NCBI RefSeq assembly: GCF_014647795.1 | Contig: NZ_BMPW01000020.1 | Coordinates: 141,454 to 205,453 of the forward strand | Length of the DNA: 64,000 bases | Source: Actinoplanes campanulatus | GTDB lineage: Bacteria; Actinomycetota; Actinomycetes; Mycobacteriales; Micromonosporaceae | Reading direction: 5' to 3' | Shown: one piece after another, positions 46,846 through 55,291 of the stretch | Layout: each line of letters starts with the position of its first letter | Numbering within the stretch: the first letter of the stretch is position 1 | Notes under the pieces: generated by a model | Told to the model about the DNA's origin: nothing | Database searches by the model: none | Seen by the model: the letters and a program-made list of their open reading frames with translations, nothing else | Made by a program: the position numbers and the translations under genes

Positions 46846-47331
46846 TTTCGCCGCCCCGTAATACTCCCCGCCGGCCATGCCGTGTGAGGCGATCGACGAT
46901 GACACGTGCACGAGGCGGCCCCAACCGCTCTCGCGCATGTGTGGGGTGACGAGCCTGGTCAGTGCCACGGCGCCCTCGATGTTGTCGCGCAGCACCCGAA
47001 GCCACAGATCGTCCGGTGCGCTCTCGAACCCGCCGGTGTGGTCGGGCTCGGCGGAGCCCCAGCGGACCGCGTTGTTGACCAGCACGTCGACCCGGCCGGT
47101 CCAGGCCAACACGCCCTCGACCAGGTCACGGGCCGAGGCCGGGTCGCCCAGCTCGAACCGGAAAGCGCGCCCACCCAGGTCGGCGGCGAGTTTGGCGGCC
47201 GCGTCGGCGGCATCGTGGTAGGTGATCGCCACGTCGGCGCCCTCGGCGGCGAACCGGCGGGCGATCGGCTCACCCAGCCCGCCCGTCGCGCCGGTGACGA
47301 TCACGGTTCGGCCGTTCAGTCCCAGATCCAT
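46822..47331 (-). pseudogene. Short-chain dehydrogenase/reductase, 3' end removed by prophage
   Basis: 169 residues from ATG 47331. The Rossmann start is NGRTVIVTGATGGLGEPIAR, then VDVLVNNAVRWGS, LVHVSSSIASHG with catalytic Ser, and YYGAAKA with catalytic Tyr and Lys. Family members have about 80-90 more residues after the YxxxK helix, including cofactor and substrate parts. They are absent here and should lie across the left attachment site. The host probably lost this activity unless the phage excises. It is divergent from the MmyB-type regulator. Confidence 0.85.
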
Positions 47332-47432
47332 GGGAACCACCCTGCCCCGGTCGGCTGCCGGGAGGGAGGCCCGGTCGATCCTAGCCCCGGCAGGGCCAGG
47401 CTGCGGGAGGGGGAATTGGCTAACGTCGAGGC

Positions 47433-48278
47433 GTGAGCGACAACGAACTGGGGCGATTCCTGCGGGAGCGGCGAGAGGCGACCACGCCGGCGGAGGTGGG
47501 ACTTCCGGCCGGGCCACGCCGGCGGACGCCGGGGTTGCGCCGCAGCGAGGTGGCCACTCTGGCCGGCGTCAGTGTGGATTATCTGACACGGCTCGAGCAG
47601 GGCCGCGACCAGCGTCCATCGCCCGAGGTGCTCAACGCGCTCGCCACCGCGCTGGGGTTCAGCCGGGCCGACCGGGAGAATCTGCGCTGGCTAGGCAAGG
47701 CCGCGTCCGGGGTGATGTGCCCAGCCGGGCACATGCCGGGCACCGAGGTGAGGCCGACCGTTCGTGCGCTGCTCGGCAGACTGGAGCCAGGTCCGGCCGT
47801 GGTGCTCAACCGGCTCGGTGACGTGCTGGCCGCCACCAGCGGATACGACGCGTTGTTCCGGCCGGTCGGGCTCTTCGACGGGCGCCGGCACAACATCGTT
47901 CGGTTCGTCATGGTGGATCCGCGGGCTCGTGATGTGTTCCCCGACTGGGGCCGGGTGGCCGAAGGCCACATCGCCCAGCTCAAGAGTGAGGTGCGCCGCG
48001 GAGATCCGCATGCGGTGGAGCTGGCCGGTGATCTCACGGTGCTGGTCGGGGCCGAGTTCACCGAGCGGATGGCGGCGCCGGGTGGCTTCCCGGAGCGGTC
48101 CGGTGTGGAGTTGCTGGCCCATCCCGAGGTGGGTCTGTTGCGGCTCGCGTTCGAGGTGCTGGACCTGCCGGATGCGGATGAGCAGCGGCTGATCGTCCAT
48201 CTCCCGGCCGACGAGGCCACAAGGGTGGCGCTGGACCGGCTGTCCGGCCGCCGACCAGGCGCGCTGCGCGCCGTATGA
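47433..48278 (+). CDS. XRE/MmyB-family transcriptional regulator
   Basis: 281 residues from GTG 47433. The HTH is RRSEVATLAGVSVDYLTRLE with QGRDQRPSPEVLNALATALG after it. The C-terminal MmyB-type ligand-binding PAS-like domain has GPAVVLNRLGDVLAATSGYD and NIVRFVMVDPRARDVFPDWG. Such regulators usually repress an adjacent divergent SDR gene and respond to a small hydrophobic ligand. Here the divergent target is the prophage-split SDR. Confidence 0.9.
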   Translation: MSDNELGRFLRERREATTPAEVGLPAGPRRRTPGLRRSEVATLAGVSVDYLTRLEQGRDQRPSPEVLNALATALGFSRADRENLRWLGKAASGVMCPAGHMPGTEVRPTVRALLGRLEPGPAVVLNRLGDVLAATSGYDALFRPVGLFDGRRHNIVRFVMVDPRARDVFPDWGRVAEGHIAQLKSEVRRGDPHAVELAGDLTVLVGAEFTERMAAPGGFPERSGVELLAHPEVGLLRLAFEVLDLPDADEQRLIVHLPADEATRVALDRLSGRRPGALRAV

Positions 48279-48295
48279 CCGGTTAGGAACCCCGT

Positions 48296-48445
48296 CCGGT
48301 CTCGCGTCGTCCGGTCTCGCGTCGCCCGGTCTCGCGTCGCCCGGCCTCGTGGCGCCTGGTCTTGCGCTGTCCGACTTTGCGTCGCCCGGCTTTGCGGTGC
48401 CTGGTCTCGGACCGTCCGGTCTGGCCGCGTCCGGCTTTGATGTTC
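48296..48445. repeat. Ten degenerate 15-bp tandem repeats
   Basis: Units starting CCGGTCTCGCGTCGT recur every 15 bases about ten times, with growing divergence rightward. The first three are nearly identical. Confidence 0.7.
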
Positions 48446-48480
48446 GGGCACTCGCCGACTGATTCGTCCGCTCGGCCGCC

Positions 48481-48540
48481 GCTTGCCGGCCTGGACCGGG
48501 GCGGGCACGCGCTTGTCGGCCTGGACCGGGGCGGGCACGC
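48481..48540. repeat. Tandem 30-bp direct repeat (two copies)
   Basis: Two adjacent 30-base units (48481-48510 and 48511-48540) differ at one position. Confidence 0.85.
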
Positions 48541-48802
48541 CCTCGCTTGGCGTCTCGGCGTCGAAGCCGATCTCGTCGAGCAGATCCTGGCAGCGTTTGC
48601 TGCCGTGATCTGCGGTCGAGGTGACCTGCCCAGGTCAGAGGCACCGCAGCTGGATGCTGCACGCTTCGAAGGAGTCGCGTCGCAACGGCGAGTCGTGCCG
48701 GTTGGCCGTAGCGCCGACGATCCCGGGGCGGGGTGTCGGCGGTGGTGACCGTGAGGTCGCCGGCGGCGACCTGCGTAGCGGGACTGCAGGGCGGATGTGA
48801 GA

Positions 48803-48937
48803 TCAGAAGGAGTACGGGCCGAACCGGCCCCACGCCACGACGGCAGCGAGGATCAGCAGGACCATGTTGACGCCGATGTTGGAGTACTCCGCATCCTCGC
48901 CAGGATCGACCCGAACGACCCCTGCGTCACCGGCCAC
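48803..48937 (-). CDS. Small membrane protein (44 aa)
   Basis: GTG 48937 gives MAGDAGVVRVDPGEDAEYSN, then one membrane helix (VNMVLLILAAVVAWGRFGPY). Such short single-helix proteins are common in actinomycetes. Evidence is the helix and clean ends; no homology known to me. Confidence 0.5.
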   Translation of the reverse strand: MAGDAGVVRVDPGEDAEYSNIGVNMVLLILAAVVAWGRFGPYSF

Positions 48938-49064
48938 CTACCCTGACCGCCGCGATGCCGGCGCCCGACGGCCAACCGCGATCGACAACTCTCACCCGGA
49001 GTGCCGGCTCAGGCCCTCGCGGGAGCACTGACGGTCCCGGGGTGCTGGTCGTGCGTGGATGGGA

Positions 49065-50006
49065 TCAGGGGGTGGTGCGGAAGGTGCGGCGGTAGACGTC
49101 CGGCGGCACACCGATCGTGCGGTGGAAGTGGCGGCGCAGTGTGGTGGCCGTTCCCATGCCGGCCGCGGTGGCTATCGACTCGATGCTGTCGTCGGTGGAC
49201 TCCAGGAGTTCCTGGGCGCGGCGGATGCGCTGGGTGTGCAGCCACTGCAGCGGGGTGGTGCCGGTGATCGTGTGGAAGTGGCGGGCCAGGTGGCGGGAGC
49301 TCAGGTTCGCGCGGCGGGCCAGGTCCTCGACGGTCAGCGGCCGGTCCAGCCGTTCCATCACCCAGACCAGCAACTCGGTGAGGGGGTGGCCGTCCTGCGC
49401 GGGCACCGGGGTGGACACGAACTGGGCCTGACCTCCGGCCCGGTGCGGTGGGACGACGAGGCGGCGGGCCACGATGTTGGCCACCGTCGAGCCGTGGTCG
49501 TGCCGGACCAGGTGCAGGCACAGGTCCATGGCGGCGGCCTTGCCGGCGGAGGTGAGGACCCGGCCGTTGTCGACATACAGAACGTCGGGGTCCACCTCGA
49601 TCTCCGGGTATCGGGTCGCCAGTTGGGTGGTGTGCGCCCAGTGGGTGGTGGCGCGCAGGCCGGCGAGCAGGCCGGCGGCGGCGAGGACGAAGACGCCGGT
49701 GCACAACGAGACCACCCGGGCGCCGGCCTCGTGAGCCGCCCGGACCGCGTGGACCAGGTCGGCGGGCGGGTCCGCCTCCACGTCGGCCAGCGCCGGGACG
49801 ATCACCGTGTGGGCGGTGGCCAGGTGCTCCAGGCCGTGGTCGGGTTCGACCAGGAAGCGGCCGGCCCGCACCGGGTGGGTGCCGCAGACGGTGACCTCAT
49901 ACCACGGGCCGGGGACGGCGTCCGGTTTGGAGCCGAAGACCTCGTACGCCAGCGCCATCTCGAAATGCAGCATGCCGTCGGTGGCGGCGACAGCGACGGA
50001 GTTCAT
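49065..50006 (-). CDS. GlxA-family AraC-type regulator
   Basis: 313 residues from ATG 50006. The N-terminal DJ-1/PfpI-like domain has TDGMLHFEMALAYEVFGSKP and GARVVSLCTGVFVLAAAGLL with the nucleophile-elbow Cys. The C-terminal AraC HTH pair has LTVEDLARRANLSSRHLARH and SIESIATAAGMGTATTLRRH. It likely senses a small molecule and activates the divergent dehydrogenase-like gene, 84 bases away. Confidence 0.92.
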   Translation of the reverse strand: MNSVAVAATDGMLHFEMALAYEVFGSKPDAVPGPWYEVTVCGTHPVRAGRFLVEPDHGLEHLATAHTVIVPALADVEADPPADLVHAVRAAHEAGARVVSLCTGVFVLAAAGLLAGLRATTHWAHTTQLATRYPEIEVDPDVLYVDNGRVLTSAGKAAAMDLCLHLVRHDHGSTVANIVARRLVVPPHRAGGQAQFVSTPVPAQDGHPLTELLVWVMERLDRPLTVEDLARRANLSSRHLARHFHTITGTTPLQWLHTQRIRRAQELLESTDDSIESIATAAGMGTATTLRRHFHRTIGVPPDVYRRTFRTTP

Positions 50007-50089
50007 GTCGGAAATTGTACGGTGCTTGTCGTTCCGGACACTGGTTCGGCTCTCGGTGCCAGGACAGGATTCTGGGCATGGGAAACGGG

Positions 50090-51115
50090 ATGGACGCGAG
50101 TGTGGCGGTTTTCGGGGCGTACGGGCACACCGGGCGGTTCGTGGTGGCGGAGCTGCGGGAGCGGGGGTACGAACCGCTGCTCATCGGCCGTGATCTGGAC
50201 CGGCTGCGGGCCATGGGGCGGGGCGAGGCGCGGCAGGCGACCGTCGGCGACCCGGCGTCGCTGGACCTCGCGCTGGCCGGTGCGGCCGCCGTGATCAATT
50301 GCGCGGGGCCGTTCGCGGAGACCGCCGGACCGCTGGTCGAGGCGGCTCTGCGGGCCGGTATCCCGTATGTCGACGTGGCCGCGGAGATCGAGGCGAACGC
50401 CGACACGTTCACTCTCTTCGCCGAACGGGCACGGGCGGCGGGTGTTCCGGTGGTTCCGGCGATGGCGTTCTACGGTGGCCTGGGCGACCTGTTGGTCACC
50501 GCCACGATGGGGGAGTGGACGGCCGCCGATGAGGTGCACGTCGCGTACGGGCTGAGCAGCTGGCACCCCACGGCCGGGACGCTGGCCTCGGGCACCGTCT
50601 CGGGACAGCGCCGTGGTGGCCGCCGGGTCCGGTTCACCGGCGGCGAGTTGCGGTACCACGACGACGTCCTGCCGAGCCTGGAGTGGACCTTCCCCGGAGT
50701 GCTCGGCACGCAGCCGGTGATCGGCGAGTTCACCATGGCCGACGTGGTCACCGTGCCCAGCCACCTCGACGTCCCGGAGGTGCGCACCTACATGACCGCG
50801 GTGGCGGTCGCCGACCTGGCCGCCGCCACGTCGGCACCGATCGCTGTGGACGATCATGGCCGGTCGGCGCAGACGTTCGTGGTCGACGTGGTCGTCCGTT
50901 CCGGTGGCGAGGAGCGCCGGATGTCTGCGGCGGGCCGGGACATCTACGCGATCACCGCACCGCTCGCGGTCGAGGCCGTCGCCCGTCTGCTCACCGGCCG
51001 GTCGAAGGCGGTCGGCGTGGTGTCGGCGGGCGCGGCCTTCGACGCCCGCGACTTCCTGGACGCCCTGGCGGACAACCTGACCATCCAGGCTCCCGCCGAG
51101 AGGACCGGCAGCTGA
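50090..51115 (+). CDS. Saccharopine dehydrogenase-like NAD(P)-binding protein
   Basis: 341 residues from ATG 50090; ATG 50078 adds four residues. MDASVAVFGAYGHTGRFVVA is a Rossmann start and AAAVINCAGPFAETAGPLVE with GIPYVDVAAEIE is the saccharopine-dehydrogenase-like (trans-acting enoyl reductase) pattern. The C-terminal domain has LEWTFPGVLGTQPVIGEFTM. The substrate is unknown. It probably works under control of the divergent GlxA-type regulator. Confidence 0.85.
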   Translation: MDASVAVFGAYGHTGRFVVAELRERGYEPLLIGRDLDRLRAMGRGEARQATVGDPASLDLALAGAAAVINCAGPFAETAGPLVEAALRAGIPYVDVAAEIEANADTFTLFAERARAAGVPVVPAMAFYGGLGDLLVTATMGEWTAADEVHVAYGLSSWHPTAGTLASGTVSGQRRGGRRVRFTGGELRYHDDVLPSLEWTFPGVLGTQPVIGEFTMADVVTVPSHLDVPEVRTYMTAVAVADLAAATSAPIAVDDHGRSAQTFVVDVVVRSGGEERRMSAAGRDIYAITAPLAVEAVARLLTGRSKAVGVVSAGAAFDARDFLDALADNLTIQAPAERTGS

Positions 51116-51127
51116 GGAAAGGGGACG

Positions 51128-52093
51128 TCAGGCCGGGTCGAGGGGAATGTCCACACAGACCTCCGGGAGATCCGCCACCGGCCAGGCGATCACCAGGGTG
51201 AGGGTGTCGCTGTCGGGCCGGTCCACCAGGAATTCGGCGGTGGACCGGAACTCGGTGTCGCCGCCCCCGGCCGCGCTCTCGTGCGCGGGCGGCCAGACCG
51301 CCTCCCGGTCGTGCAGGATCGCGACCGCGGCGCCCGGACCGCGTCCAGGGCGCCCGCCGGGGAAGGCGTCGGCGCTCGCCGCCCGCGCCGGTTCGCCGTG
51401 GGCCACGCTGAGGATCTCCAGCGACAGGATCCCGCCGACCGTGGTGAGCCGGTTGAGGACGACGGCCACCCGGCCGTCACGGTTCAGGACCCGGGGGCCG
51501 GCGATGATCCGCCCGGCTTCGATGTGTGGCGTCTGGTGACAGAATTCGCCGGTACGGCTCCGCAGCGGTGAAGGCGGTTGCCGGACGTCGAACGGCGCCA
51601 CCCAGATCGGGACGGCGCCGCGCTCGACCGTTGCCCGGTCCGGCAGTGGCAGCTCCACGACGGTCTCCGGGAATCCGATCTCCGGCCACGCGAACACCAC
51701 CGGCGCCCGGTCGAACAGCGGCGGCAGTATCAGGCCGGCGCGGATGCTCGGCCCTTCGACACCCTCGTAGTGGTCGCCGCTCCAGGACGACCGCGAGCCG
51801 CCGAATTGCCACTGCGCCCGCCCGGACGGGTCGAGCCAGGCGATCCGCAGGTCCATGCCCTCGTCGTGGTCCGGCAGCAGCCGGCGCGGGGCGGGCGGGG
51901 TGAACCGGCCGGCCCTGATGTCGGCCTGCCGCTCGGGGCCGCTGCGCCGGTCGAGCGGGCGGCGCGCCAGAAGGTCCAGCTCCAGGCCGGTGGGCCGGGA
52001 GATCGCGCGCACCACGCCGACGGTCATCTCGGGCCGGTCGACGATCAGGCCTCCGTGGTGCGCGAGCACGCCCAACGTCTCCACATGCGACAC
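51128..52093 (-). CDS. Hypothetical actinobacterial protein
   Basis: 321 residues from GTG 52093. A repeated all-beta look is seen: LELDLLARRP, MDLRIAWLDPSGRAQWQFGG and VVFAWPEIGFPETVVELPLP near the middle, echoed by LVIAWPVADLPEVCVDIPLD at the end, so it may be two related beta domains. Function unknown. It is divergent from the PadR operon and shares its promoter region. Confidence 0.7.
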   Translation of the reverse strand: MSHVETLGVLAHHGGLIVDRPEMTVGVVRAISRPTGLELDLLARRPLDRRSGPERQADIRAGRFTPPAPRRLLPDHDEGMDLRIAWLDPSGRAQWQFGGSRSSWSGDHYEGVEGPSIRAGLILPPLFDRAPVVFAWPEIGFPETVVELPLPDRATVERGAVPIWVAPFDVRQPPSPLRSRTGEFCHQTPHIEAGRIIAGPRVLNRDGRVAVVLNRLTTVGGILSLEILSVAHGEPARAASADAFPGGRPGRGPGAAVAILHDREAVWPPAHESAAGGGDTEFRSTAEFLVDRPDSDTLTLVIAWPVADLPEVCVDIPLDPA

Positions 52094-52109
52094 GCGCCAG
52101 CCTAACGTA

Positions 52110-52138
52110 TTGACGGAGGCGGGGGATAACCGTTAGAC
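52110..52138 (+). promoter_or_regulatory. Promoter of the padR-ABC operon
   Basis: TTGACG (52110-52115) and TTAGAC (52133-52138) are spaced by 17 bases, 33 bases before the padR start. The -10 overlaps the left arm and spacer of the operator. Confidence 0.55.
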
Positions 52139-52160
52139 ACAATGGCTAACGGTTATCCCC
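52122..52160. promoter_or_regulatory. PadR operator, perfect 15-bp inverted repeat
   Basis: GGGGATAACCGTTAG is followed, after nine bases (ACACAATGG), by its exact reverse complement CTAACGGTTATCCCC. It ends ten bases before the PadR start and covers the proposed -10, fitting autorepression. Confidence 0.85.
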
Positions 52161-52170
52161 AGGGGGTGGC

Positions 52171-52698
52171 ATGCAACAGGAAGTGGTTCTGGCGATGCTC
52201 GCCAAGGAGCCTTCCCACGGTTACGAGCTGCGCGCCCGGCTGCGCGACGCGCTCGGGCCGCTCGGCGAGGCGATGAACGCCGGTCAGGTCTATGTCACGC
52301 TGACCCGCCTCGAAAGGGCCGGCCTGCTCACCGCGGAGCGGTCCGCCGACGGCGCCGACCGGGCGGACCGCAAGGTGTACGCGCTGACCCCCGACGGCCA
52401 GCAGCGGGTCGCCGCGTGGATCGCCGAGACGAGCTGGCCCAAGCCCGACCTGGCCGAGTTCCACCTGAAGCTGATCGCCGCGGCCGCCGCCGGGCTGGCC
52501 GACCCGCTGGCCATCGTCGACACCCAGCGCCGTGAGCTGCTGCGCCGGCTGCGCGACGCCCAGCGCGCCGCCATGGCCGAGCCGGAGCACTCGGCCGCGG
52601 CGCTGCTGCTCGAGGGCGTCGTCCTCCGGTTGCAGGCGGACCTCCGCTGGCTGGAGGCATGCGAACGGACCTGGACCCACCGGAGGAGCGGATCGTGA
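52171..52698 (+). CDS. PadR-family repressor
   Basis: 175 residues from ATG 52171. VVLAMLAKEPSHGYELRARL, GQVYVTLTRLERAGLLTAER and DRKVYALTPDGQQRVAAWIA are the PadR winged helix; the C-terminal helices (QRRELLRRLRDAQRAAMAEP) dimerise. It is the first gene of an operon with an ABC transporter and overlaps the ATPase gene (GTGA). It likely represses the operon until a drug-like ligand binds. Confidence 0.93.
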   Translation: MQQEVVLAMLAKEPSHGYELRARLRDALGPLGEAMNAGQVYVTLTRLERAGLLTAERSADGADRADRKVYALTPDGQQRVAAWIAETSWPKPDLAEFHLKLIAAAAAGLADPLAIVDTQRRELLRRLRDAQRAAMAEPEHSAAALLLEGVVLRLQADLRWLEACERTWTHRRSGS

Positions 52699-53417
52699 CC
52701 GTCGTCTTGAGCGCCCGTGACCTGCGCCGGCATTACGGCGGTGGCGAGAGGGCGGTGGACGGGGTGGATCTGGACGTCATGGCCGGCGAGACGGTGGCCG
52801 TCATGGGCCCCAGCGGCTGCGGCAAGTCCACCCTGCTGCACCTGCTCGGCGGCCTGGACCGGCCGTCCGGTGGCCGGATCGAGCTGCACGGCCGCCGGAT
52901 CGACAATCTCGGTGAGAAGGCGCTGGCCCGGCTCCGGCGTACCGGCATCGGTTTCGTCTTCCAGTCCTTCCATCTGCTGGACGAGCTGACCGCGGTGGAG
53001 AACGTGGAGATGCCCGCCCTGCTGGCCGGCCGTTCCCCGCGGGCCGCACGCCGTCGCGCCACCGAGTTGCTGGACCGGGTCGGTCTCGCCGGGCGGGCCG
53101 GGGCGTTGCCGTCGCAACTCTCCGGCGGTCAGCGGCAGCGGGTCGCGGTGGCCCGGGCGCTGTCCAACGAGCCCGCGGTGGTGCTCGCCGACGAGCCGAC
53201 CGGCAATCTGGACAGCGCCGCCACCCTCGACGTGCTGCGACTCTTCGGCAGCCTGCACGAGGCCGGGCAGACGCTGGTCATCGTCACCCACGACGCGCGG
53301 ATCGCGGCCACCGCCGACCGGCTCCTCTCGATGCGGGACGGCGTGCTCATCGACGAGACCCGGCTCACCGGCGGCACCAGTGGACGGCTCGGCAGCCTCG
53401 TCCGCCTGGAGGACTGA
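52695..53417 (+). CDS. ABC transporter ATP-binding protein (MacB/LolD type)
   Basis: 240 residues from GTG 52695, with CGGAGGAG upstream. Walker A is GPSGCGKSTLL, the Q-loop FVFQSFHLLDELTAVENVEM, signature LSGGQRQRVAVARAL, Walker B VVLADEPTGNLDS and the H-loop IVTHD. The ENVEMP and DEPTGNLD patterns are typical of MacB/LolD-type ATPases that serve FtsX-like permeases, as encoded next. Confidence 0.94.
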   Translation: MTVVLSARDLRRHYGGGERAVDGVDLDVMAGETVAVMGPSGCGKSTLLHLLGGLDRPSGGRIELHGRRIDNLGEKALARLRRTGIGFVFQSFHLLDELTAVENVEMPALLAGRSPRAARRRATELLDRVGLAGRAGALPSQLSGGQRQRVAVARALSNEPAVVLADEPTGNLDSAATLDVLRLFGSLHEAGQTLVIVTHDARIAATADRLLSMRDGVLIDETRLTGGTSGRLGSLVRLED

Positions 53418-53422
53418 GAACC

Positions 53423-55243
53423 GTGGGCCGCCTGCTTCTCGTCACCCGCCTCGCCGTCCGGGATCTGCGCCGACGCCCGGCCGAAGCCGTCCTCCTGCTC
53501 CTCGCCATCCTCGCCGCCACCAGCACACTCACCCTCGGACTGGTGCTGCGTGACGCCGCGAGCGACCCCTACCGGCAGACCCGGGAGGCGACCCACGGTC
53601 CGGATGTCGTCGTCTTCGCCGATCTGGCCGCCGTCGCCGAAGTCGTGCGGGACCCGGCGATCGTGGCGACCGGCGGCCCGTACCCGGTCGTCGCGTCACG
53701 GCTGGACTCCTCCGGGCGTACCTCTGATGTGCAGGTCATCGGCCGCGACGCGGAAGCCGCGGCAGTCGATCAACCCGCCGTCGTCGCGGGCGCCTGGGTG
53801 AGTGACGGCGGAGCCGTCCTGGAGGCGGCCTTCGCCGACGCCCTGGGAGTCCGGCCCGGCGATCAGGTCACCCTCGGCGGCCGGTCGTTCCGGGTGGCCG
53901 GAACCGCGGTCACCGCCGCGATGGCGCCGTATCCGGCCGTGACCTGCCTGGTCGACGAGGGCTGTCTGCACGGCGCCGTCCCGGAGGACCGATCGTTGCC
54001 GGAGGGCTTGCTGCGCAATCCGGGCCTGGTCTGGGTCACCCGGGCGGACGCGCGCGGCCTCACCGCCGAGACAGATTCATCACGGTACGTGGTGAGCGCG
54101 CGACTGGCCGACCCGGAGCAGACGCGTGCGTTCGTGGACCGGCATCTCGACGGCGCACCAGTCCCGGTCGGCATGGTGTCCTGGCCGGAGATCCGTGACG
54201 AGGCCACCGAACTGGCCCGTGACTCGCAGATCCTGCTGATGATCGGCGCCTGGCTGCTCGGCCTGCTCGCCACGGCCAGTCTCGCGGTGCTGGTCGGCGG
54301 GCGGATGGCGGACCAGACCCGCCGGGTCGGCCTGCTCAAGGCGGTCGGCGGCACCCCGGGCCTGGTCGCGGCCGTGCTGCTGGCCGAGTACCTGCTGGTC
54401 GCCCTGATCGCGGCCGCGGCCGGGTTGACGATCGGAACCTTGGCCGCGCCGCTGCTCGCCGAACCGGGCGCCGGGCTGCTCGGCACCGCCGGCACGCCGT
54501 CGCTCACGGTGACGACGGCTGGGGTGGTGACGGCCGTGGCCCTGGGTGTGGCGGTTCTGGCCACCACCGTCCCGGCACTGCGGGCGGCGAGAACCAGCAC
54601 GGTCGGCGCGCTCGCGGACACGCCCCGGCCGCCCCGCCGGATCGGCTGGCTGATCAGGATTTCCGCGCGCATGCCCGTACCCCTGCTCCTCGCCCTGCGG
54701 GTGACCGCCCGGCGACCGCGACGGGCGCTCCTGGCCGTCGCCGCCATCGCCGTCACCGTGAGCGGCATCTACGTGGCGCTGATCCTGGACGGGTTCCTCA
54801 CCGGGGACGCGATGGTGGCTGGATACACCGGGTTCCAGGTGGCGGCGCTGCGCCGGGTGCTGCTGGTGTGGACGGTCATCCTGCTATGCCTCACCGCGGT
54901 CAACGCCGTCGTGATCACCTGGGCGACCGTGCTGGACAACCGGCGTTCGTCGGCGCTGGCCCGCGCGCTCGGCGCCACGCCCGGGGATGTGAGCGCGGCG
55001 CTCGGGACTGCCCAGGTGCTGCCCGCGCTCGGCGGTGCGATCCTCGGCGTCTTCCCGTGTGGATACCTGCTTTTCGCCGCGATCATGCGGGCCACCGGTG
55101 GCGACGGGGACCGGGCCACGCCGCCGTCGTTTCCGCAGCTGGCGATCGTGGTGGCCGGAACGGTGCTGGTGGTGGGTGCGCTCACTGCGGTTCCGGCGCG
55201 GCTCGGCGGGCGGCGGCCGGTCACCGAGGCGTTGCGGGACTGA
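53423..55243 (+). CDS. FtsX-like ABC transporter permease
   Basis: 606 residues from GTG 53423. The N-terminal membrane helix (AVLLLLAILAATSTLTLGLV) is followed by a large extracytoplasmic domain. Next come FtsX-type helix pairs (ILLMIGAWLLGLLATASLAV, VLLAEYLLVALIAAAAGLTI), a second membrane unit (ALLAVAAIAVTVSGIYVALI) and C-terminal helices. Two FtsX-like halves in one chain match MacB-like exporters of actinomycetes. With the ATPase it probably exports a toxic or envelope-active compound under PadR control. Confidence 0.9.
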   Translation: MGRLLLVTRLAVRDLRRRPAEAVLLLLAILAATSTLTLGLVLRDAASDPYRQTREATHGPDVVVFADLAAVAEVVRDPAIVATGGPYPVVASRLDSSGRTSDVQVIGRDAEAAAVDQPAVVAGAWVSDGGAVLEAAFADALGVRPGDQVTLGGRSFRVAGTAVTAAMAPYPAVTCLVDEGCLHGAVPEDRSLPEGLLRNPGLVWVTRADARGLTAETDSSRYVVSARLADPEQTRAFVDRHLDGAPVPVGMVSWPEIRDEATELARDSQILLMIGAWLLGLLATASLAVLVGGRMADQTRRVGLLKAVGGTPGLVAAVLLAEYLLVALIAAAAGLTIGTLAAPLLAEPGAGLLGTAGTPSLTVTTAGVVTAVALGVAVLATTVPALRAARTSTVGALADTPRPPRRIGWLIRISARMPVPLLLALRVTARRPRRALLAVAAIAVTVSGIYVALILDGFLTGDAMVAGYTGFQVAALRRVLLVWTVILLCLTAVNAVVITWATVLDNRRSSALARALGATPGDVSAALGTAQVLPALGGAILGVFPCGYLLFAAIMRATGGDGDRATPPSFPQLAIVVAGTVLVVGALTAVPARLGGRRPVTEALRD

Positions 55244-55291
55244 CTCAACGTCGGTATCGGACGCTGGCGACGCCCCGCTACCGTGTCGGGC

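Larger units (their letters stand above)
48279..48802. other. Intergenic region with repeats, no confident gene
   Basis: I see no convincing gene. The interval contains a 15-bp periodic repeat array and a 30-bp tandem pair. A minus-strand reading would give pentapeptide repeats (such as ARPGD) and RARPGPGRQA units, but it continues into the antisense of the MmyB-type gene and has no good start. A plus frame (about 48362-48748) is also weak. It may be a decayed gene or a repeat-bearing spacer. Confidence 0.5.

Noticed and set aside
48296-48540. CRISPR-like reading of the tandem repeats
   Set aside because: Units are directly adjacent (15 bp and 30 bp) with no unique spacers between them.
47691-48833. 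Minus-strand frame of 380 codons opposite the MmyB-type gene
   Set aside because: It is largely antisense to a well-supported regulator, has no good start, and its repeats are explained by simple DNA repeats. Kept only as a note under the intergenic region.
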